From positions 1 to 42,923 of the forward strand of contig JAISIC010000015.1 of the NCBI GenBank assembly GCA_031262225.1: a stretch of 42,923 nucleotides of DNA. Direction: 5' to 3'. Numbering within the stretch: the first letter of the stretch is position 1; each line of letters opens with the position of its first letter. The notes beneath the pieces were generated by a model. The model saw nothing but the letters and a program-made list of their open reading frames with translations, had not been told where the DNA came from and did not search any database. This document shows positions 24,872 through 32,749 of this stretch, piece by piece. The stretch comes from Ruminococcus sp. (GTDB lineage: Bacteria > Bacillota > Clostridia > Oscillospirales > Ruminococcaceae). The translations under genes were made by a program, and so were the position numbers.

Positions 24872-24895
24872 AAAAAAGCGTACTTTCGCACGCTT
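24872..24895 (-). terminator. Rho-independent terminator of the SCIFF peptide gene
   Basis: On the minus strand AAGCGTGC, loop GAAA, GTACGCTT (one G-U pair) and then TTTT. It begins 21 bases after the peptide stop codon. Confidence 0.85.
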
Positions 24896-24916
24896 AAAAA
24901 TTTATAGGTTAAGTTT

Positions 24917-25060
24917 CTACTTAGAAGATTCGCATTTCTGGTTTGCAACGGTGCAGGATGTTTTGCAGGCAGACTGGCAGGAAGACTGGCATTTGCCGCA
25001 GCCGCCGGTTTTAACGGTAGATTTAATCGATTTTGTTGTGATGGTCCTGATGTGCTTCAA
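24917..25060 (-). CDS. scfA: SCIFF six-cysteine ribosomal peptide precursor
   Basis: A 47-aa peptide: MKHIRTITTKSIKS at the N-terminus, then a core CGKCQSSCQSACKTSC with a last Cys in NQKCESSK. The six cysteines (21, 24, 28, 32, 36, 43) and the leader match the SCIFF family (six cysteines in forty-five residues), found almost throughout Clostridia. In known cases a radical-SAM maturase, usually encoded next door, makes thioether cross-links. No maturase gene is in this window: neighbours are nnr and a binding lipoprotein. The start is TTG with GAGGTG six bases before it; a GTG three codons upstream would sit in that ribosome site. A strong terminator follows. The physiological role of SCIFF is not established. 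Confidence 0.93.
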   Translation of the reverse strand: MKHIRTITTKSIKSTVKTGGCGKCQSSCQSACKTSCTVANQKCESSK

Positions 25061-25191
25061 GAGTTTCACCTCGCGATTAGATATTATATATGTGTATTAA
25101 TTATTAGTATTATGCTATTATAAACTTATTATATGTATAAATCTTGTGTTAATTGTGATGAAAATGTTAAAAGTGAAAATTTAAGTTTTTA

Positions 25192-25220
25192 TAGACTTTT
25201 TGCAAAAAATGTGGTATAAT
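25192..25220 (+). promoter_or_regulatory. Extended -10 promoter for the binding lipoprotein gene
   Basis: TAGACT (25192-25197), 17-base spacer, TGG-TATAAT (TATAAT at 25215-25220). The -35 is 4 of 6; the extended -10 compensates. Confidence 0.75.
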
Positions 25221-25249
25221 TATTACATAATCTGTCGGAGGGAATAGTC

Positions 25250-26290
25250 TTGAAGAAAATAGCGGCTGTTTTAGTATTTATAATAGTATTAGCCTTGGGC
25301 GGCTGTGATAATTCACATTACACCGAATACGGCGGGGAGATCACGTCTATAACGGGCTCTGATATTGATGCCGTGGTGTCGGCTCGAAATGAAGAGGAAG
25401 AGAAGAAGAGGCTTGAAAAGCTTGAAGCACTTGCCTCGGAAGACGCTTTAACGGCGACCTCTGCTGTTATTATGGACAGAACAGGCAGCGAGGTTGAAGT
25501 TCCCGAAGATATAAAAAGGATTGTTTCGACAACCCCGGCAATAACGGAGATTCTTGCGGGGCTTGGGCTTTCAGATAGAATTGTCGCGGCGGATATGTTC
25601 TCGGGTAATGTCCCGGGTGTCGATAAAAGCGTTTGCACCCTTGATATGATGCACATTGACACCCAAGAGATCGCCGACCTTTCGCCCGATGTTGTGATAA
25701 TCGGCGAAATTTCGGGCTATGATACGGTGAGGGCATTGCAGTCAATGGGGGTTTACACGGCGTACATCCCGACAGCAAAAAGTATTGAAGCGATAAAGAT
25801 GGATATTGAGTTCATCGCGGCTCTCACAGGGACTTTCGAGGAAGGTGCGGAGCTTATTTCCGAAATGAACACCGATATTTTATATGTCCGCGAGCTTACA
25901 GCGGGTTTCGAGCCGAAAACGGTTTATTTTGAAATTTCCGAACTGCCCGATATCTGCACGGTCGGGAACAACACCTTTTTGGCGGACGCACTTCGTATTG
26001 CCGGGGCAGAGACGGTTTTTTCCGACATGGACGGCTATGTTCATGTGACAACGGATGAAATCCTTGCACGTGCTTTTGATATCGAGATGGTTTTCACCAC
26101 CGTTTCATATGAAGGCTATGACCCGCTTGAAATCGGCGGCAGAGAAGGCTTTGAAGATATTAAAGCCTTGCAGGACGGATACCTTTATCCCCTTGACACC
26201 GATGCCTTTTCACGCCCGTCACAAAATATCACAAAAGCGATTCGCTCCCTTGCTTTGATGATCCATCCTGTGGTTATTGTGACGGAATAG
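25250..26290 (+). CDS. Iron/cobalamin-type ABC substrate-binding lipoprotein (BtuF/FepB fold), solitary
   Basis: A 346-aa lipoprotein: lipobox ALGGC (Cys19), a charged helical linker (about 45-70, EEEEKKRLEKLEALAS), then a type-III periplasmic-binding fold. The start of that domain, DRTGSEVEVPEDIKRIVS followed by TTPAITEILAGLGLSDRIV, is typical of metal-chelate (heme, siderophore, vitamin B12) binders. The initiator is TTG with GGAGGG eight bases before it. No FecCD permease or FecE ATPase is encoded nearby, so it must work with a transporter elsewhere or have another task. The ligand cannot be assigned. It directly precedes the rpmH promoter. Confidence 0.88.
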   Translation: MKKIAAVLVFIIVLALGGCDNSHYTEYGGEITSITGSDIDAVVSARNEEEEKKRLEKLEALASEDALTATSAVIMDRTGSEVEVPEDIKRIVSTTPAITEILAGLGLSDRIVAADMFSGNVPGVDKSVCTLDMMHIDTQEIADLSPDVVIIGEISGYDTVRALQSMGVYTAYIPTAKSIEAIKMDIEFIAALTGTFEEGAELISEMNTDILYVRELTAGFEPKTVYFEISELPDICTVGNNTFLADALRIAGAETVFSDMDGYVHVTTDEILARAFDIEMVFTTVSYEGYDPLEIGGREGFEDIKALQDGYLYPLDTDAFSRPSQNITKAIRSLALMIHPVVIVTE

Positions 26291-26310
26291 TAAATTTTTT
26301 GTTAACACTG

Positions 26311-26339
26311 TTGACATTCGTTTCTGTTTACTGTATAAT
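26311..26339 (+). promoter_or_regulatory. Perfect consensus sigma-A promoter for rpmH-rnpA-yidD-yidC-jag
   Basis: TTGACA (26311-26316), exactly 17 bases, TATAAT (26334-26339). It stands 74 bases before the rpmH ATG and is the strongest promoter in this part of the window, in keeping with a ribosomal protein operon. Confidence 0.9.
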
Positions 26340-26413
26340 TATTAGGCTACACTATGAATATAATAGTAAAATATACCCATTTGACACTATCGGGAATTTT
26401 CGGAGGAATATAA

Positions 26414-26548
26414 ATGAAAAGAACATACCAGCCTAAAAAACTTCACCGCCAGAAAGTACACGGCTTTCGTGCAAGAATGTCCGACAAGAGCGGCAGAAAC
26501 GTACTTGCCCGCAGACGTGCAAAGGGCAGAAAAGTTTTAAGCTATTAA
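26414..26548 (+). CDS. rpmH: 50S ribosomal protein L34
   Basis: A 44-aa basic protein, [20 protein letters not shown] and continuing to [16 protein letters not shown], the full standard length of L34. GGAGGAATATAA precedes the ATG. It heads the usual rpmH-rnpA-yidD-yidC-jag operon. In many bacteria dnaA lies divergently next to it; here the upstream neighbour is a binding lipoprotein gene and no dnaA is in the window. Confidence 0.98.
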   Translation: MKRTYQPKKLHRQKVHGFRARMSDKSGRNVLARRRAKGRKVLSY

Positions 26549-26554
26549 AATTTA

Positions 26555-26887
26555 ATGGACACCATCAAGGACAACAACCACTTTCTTCGTGCCTATAAAA
26601 AAGGGCGGTATCTGCACAGCGGTTTTTTAACCGTTCATATCGCCGCAAACGAGCTCCATCAAAAGCGATACGGAATCACAGTCTCAAAAAAGCTCGGCAA
26701 CGCCGTTGTCCGCAACCGCTGCAAAAGGATTATCAGAGCGGCACTCCGCGAGATTGAAAGTTCTTTGCCGGAAAGCTTTGACTACGTTTTCATCGCAAGG
26801 GACAAGCTTGTCACCATGAAATCAACAGAGCTGATGCCGTTTTTTACGGGAAAGCTGTTGCCGTTTATTAATCGGGGTATTAAATGA
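26555..26887 (+). CDS. rnpA: Ribonuclease P protein component
   Basis: The protein subunit that helps the RNase P RNA mature tRNA 5' ends. The 110-aa sequence carries [16 protein letters not shown], the central [19 protein letters not shown] (RNR motif) and a short C-terminal helix. It lies six bases after rpmH; no good ribosome site is visible before the ATG, so coupling to rpmH translation is likely. It overlaps yidD by four bases (ATGA). Confidence 0.96.
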   Translation: MDTIKDNNHFLRAYKKGRYLHSGFLTVHIAANELHQKRYGITVSKKLGNAVVRNRCKRIIRAALREIESSLPESFDYVFIARDKLVTMKSTELMPFFTGKLLPFINRGIK

Positions 26888-27138
26888 AGAGATTTTTGCT
26901 CTTTTGCATAAAGTTTTATTCAAAACACCTATCACCCCTATTCGGCAGACGCTGCAAATACTACCCGACCTGCTCGGCATACGCTTTCACCGCGATCGGC
27001 AAACACGGAGCTTTCAAAGGAATGATTTTAGCCGTTTGGCGGCTTCTTCGCTGTAACCCGTGGAGCATGGGCGGAATTGACTTTGTTCCCGACACATTTA
27101 GGCTTTATTTTGTTAAAAATATGGGAATAACGAATTGA
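26884..27138 (+). CDS. yidD: Membrane protein insertion efficiency factor YidD
   Basis: A small membrane-associated protein (84 aa) aiding YidC-dependent insertion. The family signature [19 protein letters not shown], followed by [17 protein letters not shown], is complete. The start overlaps rnpA by four bases. The conserved position between rnpA and yidC supports the call. Confidence 0.96.
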   Translation: MKRFLLFCIKFYSKHLSPLFGRRCKYYPTCSAYAFTAIGKHGAFKGMILAVWRLLRCNPWSMGGIDFVPDTFRLYFVKNMGITN

Positions 27139-27181
27139 CATCAAAGTTTATCGGATATCTTAAATTAATCGGAGTTTTGAC

Positions 27182-28384
27182 TTGAATTTTATTTCTGAAA
27201 TCATAGGCTACCCTTTGGGCTTTGTTATGTGGGCTCTTTATCAAATCACCCACAACTACGCCTTGGCAATACTCCTTTTTACCATTGTAACAAAAGTAAT
27301 ACTGCTGCCGCTTGCTTTCAAACAGCAAAAATCAACGGCGGCTATGACTGCTTTTACCCCGAAACTTGAGGAACTCAAGAAAAAATACGCCAACAACCAG
27401 CAAAAACTCAATGAAGAACAGATGAAGCTTTATTCCGAAGAGGGAATAAATCCGATGTCATCCTGTCTTCCCATGTTAATTCAGTTCCCGCTTCTCTTCG
27501 GTATCTTTGATGTCGTTTATCGTCCGCTCACACACATTATTCGTGCCTCAAAAGATATCATAGCACAGGCAACCGAAATAACCGCGACCATCTACGGGAC
27601 AAACCAGTCTTTCACCGTTCGTCCCGAAATATATATCGTTCGTGCCGTAAAGGACCAACCCGACCTGTTCTCTAATCTCCCTATCGAGTTTGTGGAGAAG
27701 GTGCAGGACTTTAACAATATGCTGTTCGGGTTTATCGATCTGGGCACTATCCCAAGCTTTACACCCGAGGTGTGGAATGCCGCTTCGATCGGACTTATTA
27801 TGATTCCGTTCGCCTCCGGTATAGCACAGCTCGCCTCTTCTGTTTATATGTATGTCCGCCAGAAAAAGATGCAGGCAGCAAGCGGAGCGGCAAAAGACAC
27901 CGGAGAGGGTATACAAAAGAGCATGATGAACTCAATGAATATCATGCTGTTTGTTATGCCTGTTTTTTCTGTTTATATCGCAATCGGTTACCCCGCCGCA
28001 ATCGGTTTCTACTGGACCTGTTCGGCTTTACTCGGCTTTGCACAGTCGATACTCCTAAACAAAATATATACCCCTGAGTATGTTGCAGGGCTTGTTGAAA
28101 AGGACAAGCTTAAAAAGAAGGATAAATCCAAAAAGCGAAGCTCCATGATGGAACGCTATCAGCAGATGTTAGCGGAGCAGAACGGAACCGCTCCTAATCC
28201 AGATCAAAAACAGATTACCGTTTCCGGCAAGCTCAAAGATGATCCCAAAGATGATGAAGATGAACCGAAGACCGAAGCGGAGAAGATATCAAAATCCAAA
28301 CAACGCGAAATTGAAAGAAAGCTTATAAACGAAGCTCGCCGCCGTCAAGCCGAGAAGTATGGCGAAGAGTATTTCGATGAATAG
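27182..28384 (+). CDS. yidC: Membrane protein insertase YidC (SpoIIIJ/OxaA type)
   Basis: Inserts and folds membrane proteins with or without SecYEG. The 400-aa protein has a hydrophobic first segment (about 8-50, FVMWALYQITHNYALAILLF), the cytoplasmic coiled-coil loop with KKYANNQQKLNEEQMKLY, the signature MSSCLPMLIQFPLLFGIFDV and a last membrane pair (PAAIGFYWTCSALLGFAQS). A basic tail of about 90 residues follows, suited to ribosome contact. There is no lipobox, unlike B. subtilis SpoIIIJ. The initiator is TTG with GGAG eight bases before it. An extracytoplasmic insert of about 70 residues separates the first two conserved blocks. Confidence 0.95.
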   Translation: MNFISEIIGYPLGFVMWALYQITHNYALAILLFTIVTKVILLPLAFKQQKSTAAMTAFTPKLEELKKKYANNQQKLNEEQMKLYSEEGINPMSSCLPMLIQFPLLFGIFDVVYRPLTHIIRASKDIIAQATEITATIYGTNQSFTVRPEIYIVRAVKDQPDLFSNLPIEFVEKVQDFNNMLFGFIDLGTIPSFTPEVWNAASIGLIMIPFASGIAQLASSVYMYVRQKKMQAASGAAKDTGEGIQKSMMNSMNIMLFVMPVFSVYIAIGYPAAIGFYWTCSALLGFAQSILLNKIYTPEYVAGLVEKDKLKKKDKSKKRSSMMERYQQMLAEQNGTAPNPDQKQITVSGKLKDDPKDDEDEPKTEAEKISKSKQREIERKLINEARRRQAEKYGEEYFDE

Positions 28385-28393
28385 GGGTTTTTG

Positions 28394-29317
28394 ATGAAAC
28401 AGGAATTTACGGCAAAAACTATCGAAGAAGCGAAAGCGGCTGCCGCAGCGGCTTTTGAAGCATCCGTGCATGAAATCGCCTTCACCGTTATCGAAGAGCC
28501 GAAAAAAGGGCTATTGGGAATCGGTGCGAAGGACGCTAAAATTTCGGCAGAGTATTCCCCGAGAACAAAGGGTCAGATTGCAGTCGCCTATGTTAAAACG
28601 ATCCTCTCTAACATGGGGATCGACAACGAGCTTGAACTTCGCGAAGAGAAGGAAAACGCTTTTATTGACGTTTTGGGCGAGGTTTCGGGCACCGTTATCG
28701 GACGCAGAGGCGAAACGCTTGATGCAATCCAATACCTTGCTTCAATGTCGGCTAATCGCGGAACGAGAGATTATTTCCGCGTTACCCTCAACTGCAACGG
28801 ATATCGTGAAAAACGCGAAGAGATATTAAAATCGCTTGCAACACGCCTTTCAAACACCGTCATAAAAACGGGCGGCTCGTCAACCCTCGAACCGATGAAC
28901 CCCTATGAACGCAGGATTATCCATGCGACAGTTTCAGAGATTGCAGGGGTTCAAAGCAAGAGTATCGGCGACGAACCGTATCGCAGGGTGGTTATCACAA
29001 GCACCTCTTCGCCCCGCCGCAAGAGCGGATTTGAAAAGCATGACGGACCGTTCCCCCGTGTCAGCGGACCGAAGACCTTCTCGCGTCCCTCGAAGTCAGA
29101 CGGTGAATATCCGACAAAGGAAAGAGGAGCAAGACCGAATAGGAATTCCGACCATCCGAGGACAGACAGGAATGATCGCACCCGCAGGAACGACGATATA
29201 CCGCTTAAGCAGATTGAGATGCCGAAGTCTTCCTTTGAACGTGACTACAAAAAGCCTGTTATAACCGATGAAACCTTCTTGGGTGCCGGGTCTCTCTACG
29301 ATAAACTTGATATTTAA
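28394..29317 (+). CDS. jag: RNA-binding protein Jag (KhpB)
   Basis: A 307-aa protein with Jag_N (about 1-52, FTAKTIEEAKAAAAAAFEAS), a KH domain with the GRRG loop in GTVIGRRGETLDAIQYL (about 97-113), and an R3H domain (about 130-205; NPYERRIIHATVSEI). It pairs with YidC in nearly all Firmicutes and binds RNA with KhpA. The C-terminal 100 residues are unusual: Arg/Asp/Pro-rich and probably disordered. I start at the ATG at 28394; the TTG just before it is an unlikely initiator. A strong terminator follows. Confidence 0.95.
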   Translation: MKQEFTAKTIEEAKAAAAAAFEASVHEIAFTVIEEPKKGLLGIGAKDAKISAEYSPRTKGQIAVAYVKTILSNMGIDNELELREEKENAFIDVLGEVSGTVIGRRGETLDAIQYLASMSANRGTRDYFRVTLNCNGYREKREEILKSLATRLSNTVIKTGGSSTLEPMNPYERRIIHATVSEIAGVQSKSIGDEPYRRVVITSTSSPRRKSGFEKHDGPFPRVSGPKTFSRPSKSDGEYPTKERGARPNRNSDHPRTDRNDRTRRNDDIPLKQIEMPKSSFERDYKKPVITDETFLGAGSLYDKLDI

Positions 29318-29321
29318 TATA

Positions 29322-29350
29322 AAAACTCGTACTCTCACGGTACGAGTTTT
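29322..29350. terminator. Bidirectional terminator between jag and mnmA
   Basis: AAAACTCGTAC (29322-29332), 7-base loop, GTACGAGTTTT (29340-29350). A perfect 11-bp stem with A-runs and T-runs at its ends; it separates the two converging operons. Confidence 0.88.
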
Positions 29351-30416
29351 AGTTTATAATAATTCCTCCGGCTACTACATATTCCCCGTCATAAAGCACC
29401 ACCGATTGTCCGGGGGTGACAGCCTTTTGCGGCTCATCGAATGTGACTTTTATTGTATCTTCATCTATCTGAATAACACTGCATGGCTGTTCTATCTGAT
29501 TATAGCGAGTTTTTGCCTTAAGCTTTTCGCCTAACCTGTCGGGCATAATTATATTTATTTTTTTTATAATTGTACTCTTTGTATATAATTCATCAATATT
29601 ACAAAGAGTAATAGTGTTGTCGGCGATATTTATCGACTTAACATACCGCGGCGAGCCGAAAGCGGCACCTAAACCTTTTCTTTGCCCAATGGTGTAGTGG
29701 ATTATTCCTTTATGTTCGCCGATAAAATTGCCGTTCGTGTCAAGAAATTTCCCCTTTGAAAACTTTCGCCCGGAATATCTTTCAATGAAAGCGGCGTAAT
29801 CGCCGTCCGGAACAAAGCAGATATCCTGACTTTCGTGTTTTGCGGCATTAACAAAGCCTGCCTCTTCTGCAATCGCCCTGACCTCCGGCTTTGTGAGCCC
29901 GCCCAAAGGAAAAAGGGTTCTTGAAAGCTGATCCTGTGTCAAGGTATAGAGCACATAGGACTGGTCTTTTTTTATGTCGACAGCCTTACGAAGAAGATAT
30001 CGCCCATTCTTTTCTTCTATACGGGCATAATGCCCGGTGGCAATCTTTTCACAGTCAAGCTGTCGTGCACGCAAAAGAAGCTTTTCAAACTTAAGCTTGC
30101 GGTTGCATTCAATGCAAGGGTTCGGGGTCGAACCGCTTATGTATGAATCGCAAAAATTCTCGATAACATCCTTAGAAAAATCATCGGCAAAGTTGAAAAC
30201 ATAATGCTTTAACCCCATCGAAAAGCAGACGCTTTTCGCATCAAAAGCATCATCTGCCGTGCAGCAGGACTTTTCTGTACTATTACCATTTGCGGCGTTG
30301 TCGTTGTCAAAAAGCTTCATCGTCGCACCCAAAACGTCATAACCCGAATCGACAAGGAGCTTCGCAGTGACACTCGAATCCACGCCCCCGCTCATGGCGG
30401 CTAAGACTTTGGTCAT
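29349..30416 (-). CDS. mnmA: tRNA-specific 2-thiouridylase MnmA
   Basis: Makes s2U34 in Glu, Gln and Lys tRNAs using sulfur relayed from a cysteine desulfurase. The 355-aa protein has the PP-loop SGGVDSS (9-15), the nucleophile Cys101 in NPCIECN, the second cysteine Cys200 in SQDICFVPDGDY, and a C-terminal beta-barrel. Cys51 and Cys52 (KSCCTADDAF) belong to the familiar clostridial variant. The start overlaps the preceding small gene by four bases (ATGA), at the end of the par-serS-acc transcript. IscS at 37984 is a possible sulfur donor. Confidence 0.95.
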   Translation of the reverse strand: MTKVLAAMSGGVDSSVTAKLLVDSGYDVLGATMKLFDNDNAANGNSTEKSCCTADDAFDAKSVCFSMGLKHYVFNFADDFSKDVIENFCDSYISGSTPNPCIECNRKLKFEKLLLRARQLDCEKIATGHYARIEEKNGRYLLRKAVDIKKDQSYVLYTLTQDQLSRTLFPLGGLTKPEVRAIAEEAGFVNAAKHESQDICFVPDGDYAAFIERYSGRKFSKGKFLDTNGNFIGEHKGIIHYTIGQRKGLGAAFGSPRYVKSINIADNTITLCNIDELYTKSTIIKKINIIMPDRLGEKLKAKTRYNQIEQPCSVIQIDEDTIKVTFDEPQKAVTPGQSVVLYDGEYVVAGGIIIN

Positions 30417-30610
30417 TTTTTCGGGGGAAGCGGTGCAAGGGTATCCATACCTACTGCCAAAGCTCTTTCATAAGTGCGTTTTGCAATGTCAATAAGAGCA
30501 TTGTATCCGTCTTTGTTATCGGGGTATTGTAAGCCAAAAATCTTAATATCTTGCAGTGCCTCTTGATATTGAATTACATATGTGTTTATGAGTTCGTGAT
30601 CCGTTGCCAT
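30413..30610 (-). CDS. Small helical protein of unknown function between accA and mnmA
   Basis: A 65-aa acidic/neutral protein, MATDHELINTYVIQYQEALQ at its start and ending in APLPPKK. It looks fully alpha-helical, has no signal peptide, membrane segment or cysteine, and I recognise no family. GGAGG sits 8 bases before the ATG at 30610, so I prefer that start to a TTG five codons earlier that lies in the ribosome site. It is 18 bases after accA and overlaps mnmA by four bases, so it is co-translated with both. Confidence 0.75.
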   Translation of the reverse strand: MATDHELINTYVIQYQEALQDIKIFGLQYPDNKDGYNALIDIAKRTYERALAVGMDTLAPLPPKK

Positions 30611-30628
30611 AATTTTTACCTCCAAAAT

Positions 30629-31432
30629 TTATTCACTATAAATTCCGATCTTTCTAAACTTCTTATACCTTGCCGCCAAAAGCTCATCTGTGTCAAGCTT
30701 TGTGACATCGCGAAGCGAGTTTGATATATACGCTTTGATATTTTCTGCGGTGTCGGAAGGGGAGTTGTGAGCACCGCCTATAGGTTCGGCGATGATTTCT
30801 TCGATAATCCCGAAACTCTTGCAGTCGGGAGCGGTTATTTTCAGAACCTCTGCTGCATCCTTTTCCTTAGCCGCATCTTTCCAAAGAATCGACGCCGCAC
30901 CTCTCGGGCTTATCACCGAATATACGGCGTTTTCAAGCATCGCAAGCCTGTCACAGACGGCAAGTGCAAGTGCGCCGCCGCTTCCGCCCTCACCGAGGAT
31001 TACCGATATAACCGGCGTTTTAAGTTGTGAAAAAAGATATAAACTCTGTGCAATCGCCTCGCCCTGACCGCGTTTTTCCGCATCAATTCCGCAAAATGCC
31101 CCCGGAGTGTCGATAAAACATATCACAGGGCGGCGAAACTTCTCCGCCTGTAAAGCAAGCCGCATCGCCTTTCTGTAACCTTCGGGGTGCGGCATGGCGA
31201 AGTTGGTGTTCTTGTTTTCATTGAGATTACGTCCTTTAACCTGTGCAAGGACGGTCACAGGCTTGCCTTCAAAGGAAGCTATGCCCCCCTTGAGAGCCTT
31301 GTCGTCCCCAAAATGCCTGTCGCCGTGAAGCTCATAAAACTCGTCAAATAAAAGCGGAATATAATTTTCAACGGTGGGACGGTTTTTATTTCTGATAATC
31401 TGCAGACAGTCCCAAGCATTTTTAGCCGACAT
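30629..31432 (-). CDS. accA: Acetyl-CoA carboxylase carboxyltransferase subunit alpha
   Basis: With AccD forms the carboxyltransferase that moves CO2 from carboxybiotin to acetyl-CoA, giving malonyl-CoA for fatty acid synthesis. The 267-aa protein is a short AccA: it keeps the crotonase-type core [20 protein letters not shown] and [20 protein letters not shown] but lacks the longer N-terminal helical part of proteobacterial AccA. It overlaps accD by 11 bases; the ribosome site GGGGGTG lies within accD. Confidence 0.95.
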   Translation of the reverse strand: MSAKNAWDCLQIIRNKNRPTVENYIPLLFDEFYELHGDRHFGDDKALKGGIASFEGKPVTVLAQVKGRNLNENKNTNFAMPHPEGYRKAMRLALQAEKFRRPVICFIDTPGAFCGIDAEKRGQGEAIAQSLYLFSQLKTPVISVILGEGGSGGALALAVCDRLAMLENAVYSVISPRGAASILWKDAAKEKDAAEVLKITAPDCKSFGIIEEIIAEPIGGAHNSPSDTAENIKAYISNSLRDVTKLDTDELLAARYKKFRKIGIYSE

Positions 31433-32342
31433 TTTTCACACCCCCGAATCCGTGTAAGCGAAGGATATGCCGCAAGGTCTTCCTCATGGTCTTTCGCTCA
31501 ACAATCATATCAACAAAGCCGTGTTCAAGCTGAAACTCGGCGGATTGAAAATCCTCGGGGAGATGCTGTTTTATCGTCCCTTCGATAACGCGACGCCCCG
31601 CAAAACCGATTAACACCTTCGGTTCGGCAATGATAATATCGCCGAGTGAGGCAAAGGAAGCTTCAACGCCGCCTGTTGTCGGGTCGGTTAAGATCGATAT
31701 GAATAAGCCGCCCGCTTCGGAATATCTTGCCGCCGCGGCTGACGTTTTCGCCATCTGCATGAGCGATATAATCCCCTCCTGCATCCGAGCCCCCCCCGAA
31801 GCGGAAAATAAAATCATCGGCAGACCGTTTTCACCGGCATATTCAAAGGCGCGGGTTATCTTCTCGCCCACGACAGAACCCATCGAAGCCATCAGGAAGT
31901 TTGAATCCATCACGCCGAGTACAAAGGGAATATTGTGAATTGAAGCCGTGCCGGTTAAAATCGCATCGGATAGCCCGGTTTTTTTGCGAAGAGCCTCCGT
32001 TTTTTCATCATAACCCGGGAACTCAATAGGGTTGAGGCTTGTCATAGTCTTATCAAATTCAATGAAAGTACCCTTGTCAACAAAAATACGGAGCCTGTCT
32101 ATAGCTGAAATTCGGCTGTGAAAGTTACAGGACGGGCATACCCAAAGGTTTTTTTCAAACGTGTCAGAGGGCGTTGTCTGCATACAGCGAGGACATTTAA
32201 AACTCGGAGCCACAGGAACAACCGGAGCTTCCGACTCTGCCGCAGTGCCCTTCACCGCTTCTGTGTTCTCTTTTTCGGTTGCCTCCGAAGTGGTCGGTTT
32301 CCAGCGCTCTTTCACGAGCCCGAACAGATTTTCAAGTGCCAA
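31422..32342 (-). CDS. accD: Acetyl-CoA carboxylase carboxyltransferase subunit beta
   Basis: The zinc-ribbon subunit of the carboxyltransferase. The four zinc ligands are C50, C53, C69 and C72 (KCPRC and VCPSC), followed by the crotonase fold with [14 protein letters not shown] and [18 protein letters not shown]. The 306-aa protein has an N-terminal linker of about 30 low-complexity residues (20-47) before the zinc site. The initiator is TTG with AGGAG nine bases before it. It is co-transcribed with accC through the small zinc-ribbon membrane protein. Confidence 0.95.
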   Translation of the reverse strand: MALENLFGLVKERWKPTTSEATEKENTEAVKGTAAESEAPVVPVAPSFKCPRCMQTTPSDTFEKNLWVCPSCNFHSRISAIDRLRIFVDKGTFIEFDKTMTSLNPIEFPGYDEKTEALRKKTGLSDAILTGTASIHNIPFVLGVMDSNFLMASMGSVVGEKITRAFEYAGENGLPMILFSASGGARMQEGIISLMQMAKTSAAAARYSEAGGLFISILTDPTTGGVEASFASLGDIIIAEPKVLIGFAGRRVIEGTIKQHLPEDFQSAEFQLEHGFVDMIVERKTMRKTLRHILRLHGFGGVKNVG

Positions 32343-32367
32343 AATGTTAATCTCCTATGTCTTATTT

Positions 32368-32748
32368 CTAACCTAATAATATAAATCCGATAACTGCAAG
32401 CAGGGCTAATTCGCCAATGAACCGCAGTTTTTCGGGTTTGTAAAAAAACAGATTTCCCACCGCCATAAAGAGCGGTACTAACCAGAAGACAGGGACAAGG
32501 AGCGACAACAGCACAAACCACCAATATTTGCCCATCTTCTCCCCGAAGTTCATCTTGTTATATTTGGTGTAAAAGTCTTCTTCGAGCGGCTTTTCATATA
32601 TAATATCGTCGGCAATTTCGATATGCGGATAGTCGGTTTGCGGTTCGGCATAGTCAGTCTTTATCTCTTTAACTTCAATTCCACAGGCGTAGCAATATCC
32701 GTCGAGCACATCGCCGCCGCAGTTCGGGCATTTACGAATTGTTGCCAT
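32368..32748 (-). CDS. Zinc-ribbon membrane protein of unknown function
   Basis: A 126-aa protein with a rubredoxin-like N-terminal zinc site, CPNC (8-11) and CYAC (19-22), an acidic linker (about 28-65) and two hydrophobic membrane helices (about 75-100 and 108-125). Such short zinc-ribbon plus membrane proteins are common in Firmicutes with no known task. Its position between accC and accD, one base after accC, is unusual because those genes are normally adjacent. A regulatory or scaffolding link to the carboxylase is speculation. Confidence 0.8.
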   Translation of the reverse strand: MATIRKCPNCGGDVLDGYCYACGIEVKEIKTDYAEPQTDYPHIEIADDIIYEKPLEEDFYTKYNKMNFGEKMGKYWWFVLLSLLVPVFWLVPLFMAVGNLFFYKPEKLRFIGELALLAVIGFILLG

Positions 32749-32749
32749 C

